The notes beneath the pieces were generated by a model. The model saw only the letters and a list, made by a program, of their open reading frames with translations. It was not told the DNA's origin and made no database searches. The position numbers and the translations under genes are program-made. Source: Amaricoccus sp003258405 (GTDB lineage: Bacteria > Pseudomonadota > Alphaproteobacteria > Rhodobacterales > Rhodobacteraceae). From it: 64,000 bases of DNA. The stretch covers positions 248,001 through 312,000 of the forward strand of contig NZ_CP171225.1 in the NCBI RefSeq assembly GCF_043226085.1, given 5' to 3'. Of the stretch, positions 1 through 9,532 are shown piece by piece (position 1 is the first letter of the stretch; the number at the start of each line of letters is the position of its first letter).

Positions 1-56
1 CGGGGCCTGCCCGGACTCCTTACTCAGTCACTGCGCCTGACCCGCGGGGAGGCGGG

Positions 57-752
57 TCAATCCGCGATCTTGTCCACCCCACCATGGGCGGCTGACCACG
101 CCAGCGGTGCCTCGAGGAAGGCCTCGACCTCCCTCAGCGTCGCCTCGTCGAAATGTCCTCCGGCGCGTGCTTCGGCGAGCACGTCGCGCCATATCGCGAG
201 ATAATGCAGCGTCAGGCCATGCTTGGCCAGCACGGCTTCGGTCTGGTCAAAGACCCCGTAGTAGAAGACGACCAGCGTATGGGCGCATTCGGCCCCGGCC
301 GTGCGGATCGCCTCGGCAAACTTGAGCTTGGAGCCGCCGTCGGTCGTCAGATCCTCGACCAGCAGCACCCGCGCGCCCTCGGCGAGCGCCCCCTCGATCT
401 GCGCGTCGCGCCCGAAGCCCTTGGGCTTCTTGCGCACGTAAAGCATCGGCAGCCCGAGCCGCTCGGCGATCCAGGCCGCGAACGGAATCCCGGCCGTCTC
501 GCCGCCCGCCACCGCGTCGAACTGCGAAAACCCGGCGTCGCGCAGGAGCTTCGCGCAGGCAAAATCCATCAGCGCCGAGCGGATCAGCGGAAAGGAGATG
601 AGCTTGCGGCAGTCGATGTAGACCGGCGAGGCAAGGCCGGAGGTGAGCTTGTAGGGCTCACCGGCGCGGAAATGCACCGCCTTGATCTCCAGGAGCATCC
701 GGGCGGTGAGACGCGCCATCTCTGCGTCATCGGGAAAGGTGTTCGCAAACAT
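57..752 (-). CDS. pyrE: orotate phosphoribosyltransferase
   Basis: Transfers phosphoribose from PRPP to orotate to give orotidine 5'-phosphate in cytosolic pyrimidine synthesis. The 231-residue product has the PRPP-binding motif VLLVEDLTTDGGS at about residues 129-141, and the N-terminal stretch KLTSGLASPVYIDCRK fits the family's substrate-binding region. The size matches the longer alphaproteobacterial PyrE. It starts 12 bases after the pyrC stop on the same strand, so the two genes are probably one transcript. Confidence 0.95.
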   Translation of the reverse strand: MFANTFPDDAEMARLTARMLLEIKAVHFRAGEPYKLTSGLASPVYIDCRKLISFPLIRSALMDFACAKLLRDAGFSQFDAVAGGETAGIPFAAWIAERLGLPMLYVRKKPKGFGRDAQIEGALAEGARVLLVEDLTTDGGSKLKFAEAIRTAGAECAHTLVVFYYGVFDQTEAVLAKHGLTLHYLAIWRDVLAEARAGGHFDEATLREVEAFLEAPLAWSAAHGGVDKIAD

Positions 753-764
753 GCGTCGCTCCTG

Positions 765-1826
765 TCAGTCCTTGACGCGCCAGTGGAGGGGCAGGCCGGG
801 GTCGAAGACCACCACGGGGCCGGCGCCGGTCTCGACGGACGCGGGAAAATGCACCGGCGCGTCCTCGCGCACGAGCTCGATCGTTCCGGTGTTTTGCGCG
901 AGCCCGTACCAGGCGGGCCCGTGCTGCGAAAGAAAGCCCTCGAGCCGGTCGAGCGCGCCCTCTTCCTCGAAGACCTGCGCAAGCCAGGCGACCGCCACCG
1001 GCGCCGAGAAGACGCCCGCACAGCCGCAGGCCGCTTCCTTGGCGTGCTGCGGATGCGGCGCGCTGTCGGTGCCGACGAAGAAACGCGGATCGCCAGAGGT
1101 CGCGGCCCGGCGCAGCGCCTTCTGGTGCGTGCCGCGCTTGAGGATCGGCAGGCAGTAGAAATGCGGCCGGATGCCGCCCACCAGCATGTGGTTGCGGTTG
1201 AGCACCAGGTGCTGGACCGTGAAGCTGCCCGCGAGGTTGCGCTCCGCACTCTCGATATAGGCGACGCCATCGGCGGTGGTGACATGCTCCATCGTCACCT
1301 TCAGCTCCGGCAGCCGCCGGCGCAGCGGGTCGAGCACCCGGTCGATGAACACGGCCTCGCGGTCGAAGATGTCGACGGCGGCGTCGGTGATCTCGCCATG
1401 GACGCAGAGCGGCATGCCGATCTGCGCCATCCGCTCGAGCACCGGCATCACCTTGTCGATGTCGCGCACGCCGCTGGCGGAATTGGTCGTGGCGCCGGCC
1501 GGGTAGAGCTTCACCGCCGTCGCGATCCCCGCGCCATGGGCGGCGGCCACGTCGGCGGCATCGGTCGCCTCGGTGAGATAGAGCGTCATCAGCGGGGTGA
1601 AATCCTGCCCGTCGGGCAGGGCGGCAAGGATGCGGTCGCGGTAGGTGGCGGCATCCACCGCGGTCACCACCGGGGGCACCAGATTGGGCATCACGATGGC
1701 GCGCGCGAAATGCCGCGAGTGCGGCAGCACACCCTCCATCATCGCGCGGTCGCGCAGGTGGAGATGCCAATCGTCGGGGCGGGTAAGCGTGAGTGTACTG
1801 GTCAAGGTGAATTCCCGATATCCCAT
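765..1826 (-). CDS. pyrC: dihydroorotase
   Basis: Catalyses reversible cyclisation of carbamoyl-aspartate to dihydroorotate, the step before orotate in pyrimidine synthesis. The 353-residue protein is of the E. coli PyrC (monofunctional) type. Visible metal-site residues are His21 and His23 in WHLHLRD, Lys106 in AVKLYPAG (the carbamylated lysine), His143 in VHGE, His181 in EHVTT and Asp254 in GTDSAPH. It is the first gene of a pyrC-pyrE pair. The exact start is uncertain, since a shorter form beginning near residue 11 cannot be excluded. Confidence 0.95.
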   Translation of the reverse strand: MGYREFTLTSTLTLTRPDDWHLHLRDRAMMEGVLPHSRHFARAIVMPNLVPPVVTAVDAATYRDRILAALPDGQDFTPLMTLYLTEATDAADVAAAHGAGIATAVKLYPAGATTNSASGVRDIDKVMPVLERMAQIGMPLCVHGEITDAAVDIFDREAVFIDRVLDPLRRRLPELKVTMEHVTTADGVAYIESAERNLAGSFTVQHLVLNRNHMLVGGIRPHFYCLPILKRGTHQKALRRAATSGDPRFFVGTDSAPHPQHAKEAACGCAGVFSAPVAVAWLAQVFEEEGALDRLEGFLSQHGPAWYGLAQNTGTIELVREDAPVHFPASVETGAGPVVVFDPGLPLHWRVKD

Positions 1827-1940
1827 TTCGATTAAACGCGGTTTGCGCGCGTGGCAACCCCCGGTTCTTGCCTTCGGGTTGCAGTGCGGTAAGGTGGCGC
1901 GGAATGATGCAATGCCGCTAGGGATGTCAGGAGATTACCG

Positions 1941-2924
1941 ATGTTGCAGCGTCTGATGAGCTTTTCGAGGCGGAGCTTCGACAGTTTGAGCGAAGCCGAG
2001 ATCCTGGCGCTGGCAATTTCGTCGGAGGAAGAGGATTCGCGGATCTACGCGGCCTATGCCGACGGTCTTTCCGCAACCTATCCGGCCTCGGCGAGGGTTT
2101 TCGAGGAGATGGCCGCGGAGGAAAACGAACACCGCCGCCGCCTCATCGACATGTTCGAAAGCCGCTACGGCGGGCACATCCCGCTGATCCGGCGCGAACA
2201 TGTGCGCGGCTTCTACGAGCGGCGGCCCGACTGGCTTGTCCGGCCGCTCGGCCTCGAGAAGACCCGCGCGATGGCCGAGCAGATGGAGGAGCAGGCGGCG
2301 CGCTTCTACCAGGCGGCGGAGGCGCGGGCGAGCGATCCCGGCGTGCGCAAGCTGCTGGGCGATCTTGCCGCGGCCGAGCTCGGGCATGAGAAGCTCGCGC
2401 GCCGCCTCGTCGAGACCCATACGCCCGACGATGTGCGCTCGGAGGAGGATCAGGCCGAACGGCGGCAGTTCATCCTCACCTTCGTGCAGCCCGGCCTCGC
2501 GGGCCTGATGGACGGCTCGGTCTCGACGCTCGCGCCGATCTTCGCCGCCGCCTTCGCCACCGGCGACACCACCCAGACCTTCCTCGTCGGCCTCTCGGCC
2601 TCGGTGGGGGCGGGGATCTCCATGGGCTTTACCGAGGCCGCGCATGACGACGGCAAGATCTCCGGCCGCGGCTCGCCGGTAAAGCGCGGGCTCGCCTCCG
2701 GCATCATGACCGCGATCGGCGGGCTCGGCCACGCGTTGCCCTACCTGATCCCCGATTTCCTCACCGCGACCGTGATCGCGATCTGCGTCGTCTTCGTCGA
2801 GCTCTGGGCGATCACCTGGATCCAGCACCGCTACATGGAAACCCCATGGCTGCGCGCCGCGCTCCAGGTCGTGCTCGGCGGCTCGCTCGTGCTTGCCGCC
2901 GGCATTCTCATCGGCAATGCCTGA
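1941..2924 (+). CDS. MbfA-like ferritin-like/VIT1 fusion protein, probable iron exporter
   Basis: This is a 327-residue fusion. Residues about 1-165 form a rubrerythrin/ferritin-like helical domain with repeated acidic metal-ligand motifs (ISSEEEDSRIY, EENEHRRR, EEQAARFY, ELGHEKLAR). Residues about 175-327 are a VIT1/CCC1-type membrane domain with PGLAGLMDGSVSTLAPIFAAAF and further hydrophobic helices. The architecture is that of MbfA, known in rhizobia as a membrane ferritin that exports iron and protects from peroxide; the role here is inferred from it. It converges on the glutathione transferase gene. Confidence 0.85.
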   Translation: MLQRLMSFSRRSFDSLSEAEILALAISSEEEDSRIYAAYADGLSATYPASARVFEEMAAEENEHRRRLIDMFESRYGGHIPLIRREHVRGFYERRPDWLVRPLGLEKTRAMAEQMEEQAARFYQAAEARASDPGVRKLLGDLAAAELGHEKLARRLVETHTPDDVRSEEDQAERRQFILTFVQPGLAGLMDGSVSTLAPIFAAAFATGDTTQTFLVGLSASVGAGISMGFTEAAHDDGKISGRGSPVKRGLASGIMTAIGGLGHALPYLIPDFLTATVIAICVVFVELWAITWIQHRYMETPWLRAALQVVLGGSLVLAAGILIGNA

Positions 2925-2942
2925 GGGCCGCGGGCGGCCTCA
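2922..2942. terminator. short inverted repeat spanning two convergent stop codons
   Basis: TGAG-GGCCGC and GCGGCC-TCA form a compact hairpin that contains the stop codons of both the MbfA-like gene and the convergent glutathione transferase gene. No U-tract follows on either strand, so termination is a guess from position and symmetry. Confidence 0.3.
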
Positions 2943-3644
2943 GCGCCGCCCGCCGAACAGCACCTTCTGCGCCTCGCGGTCGTCCTGGAGGTTGCTGCGC
3001 TGGTCTGCCGCCAGCGCCCGGCCCGCCTGCACGCCCGGCCGCGCGCCCACGCGCTCGAGCCAGGCCGCCATGTTCGGGAAATCGGCGATCGTCTGCTCCT
3101 GGCCTTCCCAGAGGCTCGCCCAGGGCCAGATCGCCATGTCGGCGATCGAGTAGGGGCCGGCGACATAATCATGATGGGCAAGCTGGCGGTCGAGCACGCC
3201 GTAGAGCCGGGCGACCTCGTTGCGGTAACGCTCCTTGGCATAGGGCAGGTCGTTCGCAGGCTCCATCGCCGGGGCATAGCGCAGGAAGTGATGCGCCTGG
3301 CCCGCCATCGGCCCGAGCCCGCCCATCTGCCACATCAGCCACTTGTCGACTTCGATCCGCTCGCGCTCGGTGCTGCCGCAGAACATGCCGGTCTTGCGCG
3401 CGAGATACTGCAGGATCGCGCCCGACTCGAAGATGGCGATCGGCGCGCCGTCCGGTCCCTCGGGGTCCACGATCGCGGGCATGCGGTTGTTGGGCGAGAT
3501 CTTCAGGAACTCGGCCTTGAACTGATCGCCGGCGCCGATGTTGACGAGATGCACGTTGTAGGGAAGCCCCATCTCCTCGAGCGCGATGGCAATCTTCCAG
3601 CCATTGGGCGTCGGCCAGTAATGGAGTTCGATCGGTCGGGTCAT
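2940..3644 (-). CDS. glutathione S-transferase family protein
   Basis: The 234-residue cytosolic protein has an N-terminal thioredoxin-fold GST domain (about 1-85) beginning MTRPIELHYWPTPNGWK and containing the cis-Pro region NNRMPAIVDPEGPDGAP and the ESGAILQYLA glutathione-binding segment. An all-helical C-terminal domain follows with AGPYSIADMAIWPW near residue 165. This is closest in style to the YfcG/YghU group, whose members have disulfide-bond or peroxide reductase activity, but the substrate cannot be read from sequence. Confidence 0.85.
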   Translation of the reverse strand: MTRPIELHYWPTPNGWKIAIALEEMGLPYNVHLVNIGAGDQFKAEFLKISPNNRMPAIVDPEGPDGAPIAIFESGAILQYLARKTGMFCGSTERERIEVDKWLMWQMGGLGPMAGQAHHFLRYAPAMEPANDLPYAKERYRNEVARLYGVLDRQLAHHDYVAGPYSIADMAIWPWASLWEGQEQTIADFPNMAAWLERVGARPGVQAGRALAADQRSNLQDDREAQKVLFGGRR

Positions 3645-3706
3645 TGCGGATACCTTTATGGAATGTTCGGTCTTGAATTACACAACACGCGAAGCCCTCA
3701 AAAGGT

Positions 3707-4717
3707 TCAAGCGCTTTTCAGTCCCGCCGGCAGTGCGCCGGTCTCCGCCGCTCCACCGCCCGGCAGCCCGAGGCCGGGCCGCATCCGGCTCCAGCGCGGC
3801 TCCTGTGCGCCGAACCCGGGAACGTTCCGCAAGGTATTGATATCCCAACCGGGCTTGCGCCCGAGAATGGCGCGATAGACCCCGAACGCCCCGCTGCGGG
3901 TGTAGAAGCTCCAGTGGCAGAGGCGCGTCTGCGCGGGCGTGAGCGGGATGCCCCGATCGTTAACCCAGGCGGTCACATCCGCGCGATCGAGCTGGATGTC
4001 GAGCCAGTCCGGCACCCGGCGGCCGAGCCCGAGGCCCAGGGCGCGGTCATGCGGGCCCCGCCGCGGCGCGAAGGTCTCGAAGAGCGCGTCATAGGCGTCG
4101 TTCGAGCGCGCGGTGACATTGTAGATCTCCGGCCGCGCCTCGGTCCGCAGCGCGGAGAGAAACGCCAGCGCCGCGCCATCGAATTCCGCCGCCCCGAGCA
4201 GGATCATCCGTCCCGGCGCGTGCTCGAGCGCCGGAAGGGCCGCGAGCGCCACCCGTGCGCCGAGCGAATGGGCGACGATATCCACCCGCCGCCCCGGCGC
4301 ATGGCGCGCAAGTAGCCTCATGAGATGCGCGAGCTGAGCCCCGTAACCCCTTGCATCCGAATAGACTTGTGCAAACCCCGTCCGCCCGCGCGCCATCAGG
4401 CTCCCGAGATGCGGGATCTGCGCGGGCCAGCCGAAGCCGATGCAGAGCCCCGCGGCATCGGCATGGCGGGTGAAACCGAGCCCCCGCGGCCAGCTCCGCG
4501 CCCTGCGGGCCTGCGCGGCCTCGCGAAAGGCGAAAATGTGCCGGTGCGGATCGGCGGCGCGGTCATGGGGATCGAAACGGTAGCCGTGAATGAGGATGAC
4601 GATCGGCGCGCCCGCGGGCAGCCGCGCATGATGCCGCGCGATGCGGGTGGCGAGATCTCCGCCGCTGCGGATCGCGCGCAATCCGCCGGGGGAGGCTGCA
4701 AGTCCCAGATACGCCAT
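3707..4717 (-). CDS. alpha/beta-hydrolase fold protein (DUF900-like)
   Basis: This is a 336-residue protein with an alpha/beta-hydrolase core. VILIHGYRFDP near residue 40 gives the oxyanion-hole HG, and IVAHSLGARVALAALP near residue 150 is the nucleophile elbow (GxSxG-like HSLG). No signal peptide is evident. The overall pattern resembles the DUF900/esterase group of proteobacteria. The substrate is unknown. The gene is divergent from metZ with about 230 bases between them. Confidence 0.65.
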   Translation of the reverse strand: MAYLGLAASPGGLRAIRSGGDLATRIARHHARLPAGAPIVILIHGYRFDPHDRAADPHRHIFAFREAAQARRARSWPRGLGFTRHADAAGLCIGFGWPAQIPHLGSLMARGRTGFAQVYSDARGYGAQLAHLMRLLARHAPGRRVDIVAHSLGARVALAALPALEHAPGRMILLGAAEFDGAALAFLSALRTEARPEIYNVTARSNDAYDALFETFAPRRGPHDRALGLGLGRRVPDWLDIQLDRADVTAWVNDRGIPLTPAQTRLCHWSFYTRSGAFGVYRAILGRKPGWDINTLRNVPGFGAQEPRWSRMRPGLGLPGGGAAETGALPAGLKSA

Positions 4718-4951
4718 GGCCCTTGTCCGTCAGCAAACTGCCCGAAATCGCGAATTTTCCGAAAATTTAGGTGAAATTCTTGAAAACGGCATGGCATTCG
4801 GGTGACGCAATCGTGACATGAACCGGGCCGGCCGCACCGCCGGGATGGCGCCATTGACCCAGCGTAAGGCGTCCAGTAAGGCCGCGCGTGAAGCACCACG
4901 CCTTTCTGGCTAGGAAAACTTGGGGGGCCGGGCGGTCCGGCGGCATCCGAC

Positions 4952-6145
4952 ATGGCGAAAGACTCCGCGAACGACTGGAACACTCGTACGAAACTCGTGC
5001 ATGCGGGCTCCCGCCGCAGCCAGTACGGTGAGATGTCCGAGGCGATCTTCCTGACCCAGGGCTTCGTCTACGAGAGTGCCGCACAGGCCGAGGCGCGCTT
5101 CATCGAATCCGGCCCCGACGAATTCATCTATGCCCGCTACGGCAACCCCACCGTGCGCATGTTCGAAGAGCGCATGGCCGCGCTCGAAGGTGCGGAGGAC
5201 GCCTTTGCCACCGCGTCCGGCATGGCGGCGGTCAACGGCGCGCTCTTCTCGCAGCTCAAGGCGGGCGATCACATCGTCTCGGCCAAGGCGCTCTTCGGGA
5301 GCTGCCTCTACATCACCGAAACCCTGCTGCCGCGCTTCGGCGTCGAGGTGGATTTCGTCGACGGCGCCGATCTCGACCAGTGGCGGGCCGCCGTGCGTCC
5401 GGGCACCAAGCTCGTCTTCCTCGAGGCGATGTCGAACCCGACCCTCGAGGTCATCGACATTGCCGCGGTTGCCGAGATCGCCCATGCCGTCGGCGCGATC
5501 GTCGTGGTCGACAACGTCTTCGCCACGCCGATCTTCCAGCGCAGCATCGCGCTCGGCGCCGATGTGGTGATCTATTCCGCCACCAAGCACATCGACGGGC
5601 AGGGGCGCTGCCTCGGCGGCATCGTGCTCGGCACGCGCGAGTTCATCCGCGGCACCTTCGAGGCCTATCTCAAGCACACCGGCGGCGCGCTGAGCCCGTT
5701 CAACGCCTGGATCATGCTCAAGGGCCTCGAGACCCTCGACCTGCGCTGCCGTGCCCAGGCCGCGAGCGCGCAGCGCATCGCCGAGGCGCTCCAGGGCCAT
5801 CCGAACGTCCCCAGGGTGATCTATCCGGGCCTGCCCGACCACCCGCAGGCCGAGCTTGTCCGGCGCCAGATGGAGGCGGGCGGCACGATGATCGCGATTG
5901 AGGTCGCGGGCGGCAAGCCGGCGGCCTTCCGGTTCCTCGATGCGCTGCGGATCTTCCGCATCACCAACAATCTCGGCGATGCCAAGAGCCTCGTGACCCA
6001 TCCTGCCACCACGACGCATCAGCGCCTGAGCCCCGAGCAGCGCGCAGCGCTCGGCATCAGCGATGGAATGGTGCGGATTTCCGTCGGCCTCGAGGATGCA
6101 GGCGATCTCGTCGCGGATCTTCTGGCCGCCCTCGAAGCCGTCTGA
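4952..6145 (+). CDS. metZ: O-succinylhomoserine sulfhydrylase
   Basis: This PLP enzyme of the Cys/Met metabolism family makes homocysteine directly from an O-acylhomoserine and sulfide in methionine synthesis. The 397 residues carry the PLP-lysine motif YSATKHIDGQGR near residue 210, the phosphate-binding region FATASGMAAVNGALFS near residue 90 and the C-terminal SLVTHPATTTHQRL. The N-terminus WNTRTKLVHAGSRRSQYGE is typical of MetZ rather than cystathionine enzymes. The start lacks a strong ribosome-binding site, and the 230-base leader contains a small GCGTG/CACGC hairpin. Confidence 0.9.
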   Translation: MAKDSANDWNTRTKLVHAGSRRSQYGEMSEAIFLTQGFVYESAAQAEARFIESGPDEFIYARYGNPTVRMFEERMAALEGAEDAFATASGMAAVNGALFSQLKAGDHIVSAKALFGSCLYITETLLPRFGVEVDFVDGADLDQWRAAVRPGTKLVFLEAMSNPTLEVIDIAAVAEIAHAVGAIVVVDNVFATPIFQRSIALGADVVIYSATKHIDGQGRCLGGIVLGTREFIRGTFEAYLKHTGGALSPFNAWIMLKGLETLDLRCRAQAASAQRIAEALQGHPNVPRVIYPGLPDHPQAELVRRQMEAGGTMIAIEVAGGKPAAFRFLDALRIFRITNNLGDAKSLVTHPATTTHQRLSPEQRAALGISDGMVRISVGLEDAGDLVADLLAALEAV

Positions 6146-6350
6146 CGGCACGCGGCTGTCGGGGCCATTGCGCGGCACGCAAGACACATATGCGCATAAG
6201 TCGTAACTTCTGCGCGATTTTGCCGTCGATTTTCACGCAAAGGTTGTGTAGTGTCAATGCACTGGCCATATGTTCTGATGGACCCTTTTTTCTTCTTGGA
6301 ATCTTTCCAATCTGTTTAGAGTGCCGGGGCCGTAACGTGGAGTGGGCGAC

Positions 6351-7472
6351 ATGAATGCTTTGAGTTCCGAAATCCGCCGCGAGTCGCGTACGGAAATCGA
6401 AGATGCGCGCCCAAGCCGGTCCGAGGTCGAGGATGCGCTGCGCGTCCTTCAGGCCTGGGCGCGCACCGGCACGCCTGATGCCGGCGATCCGTTTGCGGAA
6501 GCGATTGCGGGCGTCGCGCCGCGTCGGCCCGCCTATCCGGAATTTTCGCGCAGCTATCCGCACGGCTTTCTGGCCGACGAGGCCTATCGCGGCGGGCTCC
6601 CGGATCTGCAGAATGGCCCCGAAAGCCTCATAAAGGGCGCGAAGACCGCGATCCAACATGTTGGTATTTCAAACTTTGTCCTTCCGATCCGCTTCCGTAC
6701 CCGCGAGGGCGGCGAGGTCCAGCTCGAAACCTCGGTGACCGGTTCCGTCTCGCTCGAGGCGAACAAGAAGGGCATCAACATGAGCCGGATCATCCGGTCC
6801 TTCTACAAGCATGCCGAGGAGTCGTTCTCCTTCGAGGTGATCGGCGGCGTACTCGAGTCCTATCTTGCCGATCTCGAAAGCTTCGATGCCCGCATCCAGA
6901 TGCGCCTGCGCTACCCGATGCTGCGCCGGGCGCTCCGCTCCGGGCTCGAGGGCTACCAGTATTACAATGTCGCGCTCGAGATGGCGAAGAACGCGCAGCA
7001 GACGCAGCGGATCGTGCATCTCGATTACGTCTATTCCTCGACCTGCCCGTGCTCGCTCGAGCTCTCCGAGCATGCCCGCCGGACCCGCAACCAGCTCGCG
7101 ACACCGCATTCGCAGCGGTCCGTCGCCCGTGTCTCGCTCGAGATCTCCGGCGATGACATGCTCTGGTTCGAGGACATCGTCGATCTCTGCAACAAGGCGA
7201 TCCCGACCGAGACCCAGGTGATGGTGAAGCGCGAGGACGAGCAGGCATTCGCCGAGCTCAACGGCGCGCATCCGATCTTCGTCGAGGATGCGGTCCGGCT
7301 GCTCTGCGCGAGCCTCGAGAGCGATCCGCGCATCGGCGATTTCCGCGTCGTCGCGAGCCATCAGGAATCGCTTCACAGCCACGATGCCGTCTCGATCCTG
7401 ACCAAGGGCGATACCTTCAAGCAGGCGAGCTACGATCCGCGCCTCTTCGACTCGCTCTATCACGTCGGCTGA
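6351..7472 (+). CDS. folE2: GTP cyclohydrolase FolE2 (type IB)
   Basis: Converts GTP to 7,8-dihydroneopterin triphosphate, the first step of folate synthesis. The 373-residue protein shows the FolE2 metal-site segment YVYSSTCPCSLELSEHAR near residue 225 and HSQRSVARVSLE just after. ATG at 6351 is preferred over the in-frame GTG at 6342 because GGAG at 6339-6342 lies 8 bases before it. FolE2 enzymes can use several metals. No canonical FolE gene is in this window. Confidence 0.9.
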   Translation: MNALSSEIRRESRTEIEDARPSRSEVEDALRVLQAWARTGTPDAGDPFAEAIAGVAPRRPAYPEFSRSYPHGFLADEAYRGGLPDLQNGPESLIKGAKTAIQHVGISNFVLPIRFRTREGGEVQLETSVTGSVSLEANKKGINMSRIIRSFYKHAEESFSFEVIGGVLESYLADLESFDARIQMRLRYPMLRRALRSGLEGYQYYNVALEMAKNAQQTQRIVHLDYVYSSTCPCSLELSEHARRTRNQLATPHSQRSVARVSLEISGDDMLWFEDIVDLCNKAIPTETQVMVKREDEQAFAELNGAHPIFVEDAVRLLCASLESDPRIGDFRVVASHQESLHSHDAVSILTKGDTFKQASYDPRLFDSLYHVG

Positions 7473-8005
7473 ACGCGCCGGGGCCGCAACCGGCCCCGCT
7501 GCAATCCGAGACAGGACGAGCGACGTCGCGCTCCGGCAAAAGCGCCCAGGGCTGGCCGAACGGGCAGCCCACCGTCTCCGACGGGGACGCGCCCCGTGGC
7601 CGCCGCTCCGCCGGAGGGCCTCTGCCCACCTGACCCTCCGTCCTCCTGGCATCCCTGCGGGCCCCCTCGGGCGGGAAACGCTCCGCCGTAAGGCCCGCGG
7701 CTGCCATTGCACATCATGGCACCGGACCGGCCCTGGCCTGCCCCGGCGGCATCTGCGCATCCGGCCCGCTGCGCCCGCTTCCCCAGGGCGCAGCCTCAGC
7801 CGGCCTCAGGCGCCGTGCGGCATGAGCCTTGACTTGGGTGCGATTCATGATTTGTTTACCTTAAAATTCAATGATTTCAACGCGATTTTGTGATTTTCAC
7901 GGTGAAACGCCCTGCTTTCACCGCGAAAGGGGCCCGCCCGAGGGCCGGTTTTGCCCCCCTCACGCGCGCTTGACAGCCGCAGCGGCGCACGCCAACGATC
8001 CGCTC
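7473..8005. other. 533-base intergenic region between folE2 and trkH
   Basis: No convincing gene is seen: the open frames here are arginine/proline-rich shadows without family features. The last 150 bases turn AT-rich and contain the 13-base palindrome TTTCACGGTGAAA at 7895-7907, in a position suitable for promoter control of the downstream trkH pair. The trkH reading frame is open further upstream, but alignment with its paralogue puts the start at 8006. Confidence 0.5.
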
Positions 8006-9457
8006 ATGATTGATCTCAGACCCGCGGGGTATCTGGTCGGCTGGCTTGTGGCAGCCCTTGGCGGGTCGATGATCCTGCCACTCCTGGCCAACCTCGTGGT
8101 CGGGCATGGGCAGAATGCGGGCGAATTCTCCGCTGCCGCCATCATCACCGTCGTGACCGGGGCCACCGTCTCCCTCGCCTGCGCCAACTGCGACCGGCGC
8201 CGGATCGGGGTTCAGGAAAGCTTCCTGCTCGCAACCGTGATCTGGGCGGTCTTTCCCTTCTTCGGCGCGCTCCCCTTCATGATGGGCGAGCCCCACGCCT
8301 CCTTCACCGATGCCTTCTTCGAGGCGATGTCGGCGCTCACCACCACCGGCGCCACCGTCTTCAGCGGGCTCGAGAGCCTGCCGCCCGGCGTCCTGCTCTG
8401 GCGCGGCATGCTCCAGTGGTTCGGCGGGCTCGGGATCATCGTCGTGGCCATGGTCTTCCTGCCGACGCTCAAGGTCGGCGGCATGCAGATCTTCCGCTCC
8501 GAAGCCTTCGATACCCTCGGCAAGATGCTGCCGCGCGCCGGAACGATCGCGATGTCGCTGACCTCGATCTATTTCCTGCTGACCTTCCTCTGTTTCATGG
8601 CCTATATCTTTACGGGAATGGTGCCGTTCGACGCCCTCGTGCATGCGATGACCACGATCTCGACCGGCGGCATGGCCAATACCGATGCGTCCTTCAGTAT
8701 CTATGGGGCAGGCACCCATTATGTTTCTGTGATCTTCATGGTTCTCGCCGCACTTCCCTTCGTCCGCTTCATGCAGCTCGCCGCCGGCTCGGCGCGGCCG
8801 ATCCTGCGCGACACCCAGATCCAGGGCTTCCTGATCGTCATCGGCTGCTTCACCCTCGTCCTCTCGGTCTACTACGCCATGCGGGCCGAAGGCGCCTTCG
8901 AGCCGGCCTTCCGCGAGGTCCTCTTCAACGTGACCTCGGTGGCGACCGGCACGGGCTACGCAAGCGCCGATTACGGCGTCTGGGGGCCGCTCGCGGTCTC
9001 CCTCTTCTTCATCATCGGCCTGATCGGCGGCTGCTCTGGCTCCACGGCCTGCTCGGTCAAGATCTTCCGCTACCAGCTCCTGATCTCGGCGATTTCCGCC
9101 GAGGTGAAACGCATCCATTCCCCGAGCCGGGTCTTCACCCCCCGCTATGCCGGGCGGGCGGTCTCCGACGACATCATGGGCTCGGTGATCGCCTTCTTCA
9201 TGTTCTTCTACCTCTCCCTCGCCGTCGTCGCGGTCCTGCTCGTTCTCGTCGGGCTCGAACCGATCACCGCGATCTCGGGGGCGGCGACGGCGATCGCCAA
9301 CATCGGTCCGGGCCTCGGCCCGGAGATCGGCCCGGCCGGCAATTTCGCCGGGCTGCCCGCGCTTGCGAAATGGATCCTCGCCGGCGCGATGCTGATCGGC
9401 CGGCTCGAGCTCATGTCGGTCTTCGTCCTCTTCACGGCCGCCTTCTGGCGGGGCTGA
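8006..9457 (+). CDS. trkH: Trk-type potassium uptake membrane subunit (first copy)
   Basis: Potassium-translocating membrane subunit of the TrkH/KtrB family. The start at ATG 8006 gives 483 residues, exactly the length of the downstream paralogue, and the N-termini align (MIDLRPAGYLVGW against MIIDVRPVGYIVGW). The four selectivity-filter loops are visible as TTTGAT, STGGMAN, TGTGYAS and ANIGPGLGP. The intramembrane gating loop reads GGCSGSTACSVK instead of the usual GSTGGG-x-K. No TrkA or KtrA partner lies nearby. Confidence 0.9.
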   Translation: MIDLRPAGYLVGWLVAALGGSMILPLLANLVVGHGQNAGEFSAAAIITVVTGATVSLACANCDRRRIGVQESFLLATVIWAVFPFFGALPFMMGEPHASFTDAFFEAMSALTTTGATVFSGLESLPPGVLLWRGMLQWFGGLGIIVVAMVFLPTLKVGGMQIFRSEAFDTLGKMLPRAGTIAMSLTSIYFLLTFLCFMAYIFTGMVPFDALVHAMTTISTGGMANTDASFSIYGAGTHYVSVIFMVLAALPFVRFMQLAAGSARPILRDTQIQGFLIVIGCFTLVLSVYYAMRAEGAFEPAFREVLFNVTSVATGTGYASADYGVWGPLAVSLFFIIGLIGGCSGSTACSVKIFRYQLLISAISAEVKRIHSPSRVFTPRYAGRAVSDDIMGSVIAFFMFFYLSLAVVAVLLVLVGLEPITAISGAATAIANIGPGLGPEIGPAGNFAGLPALAKWILAGAMLIGRLELMSVFVLFTAAFWRG

Positions 9458-9532
9458 GCGCATGATCGAGCTTGCAAGCCCGCTCCGCCGCCGCACGCCT
9501 CCCCGGATGTCTCGCTCGGAGGGATCTGCCCG

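Noticed and set aside
4750..4951. SAM-II riboswitch before metZ
   Set aside because: SAM-II elements precede methionine genes in alphaproteobacteria, but the leader lacks the expected ATTTAACC/TTGCA loop and GCTAAA pseudoknot strand in the right order. Only a small GCGTG/CACGC hairpin and a GCTAGGAAAA run are present. A covariance-model search would decide.
7895..7907. Second parS-like site (TTTCACGGTGAAA)
   Set aside because: It has an extra central G compared with TTTCACGTGAAA, which changes half-site spacing; ParB sites do not tolerate this. It is kept only as a generic palindrome in the trkH upstream region.
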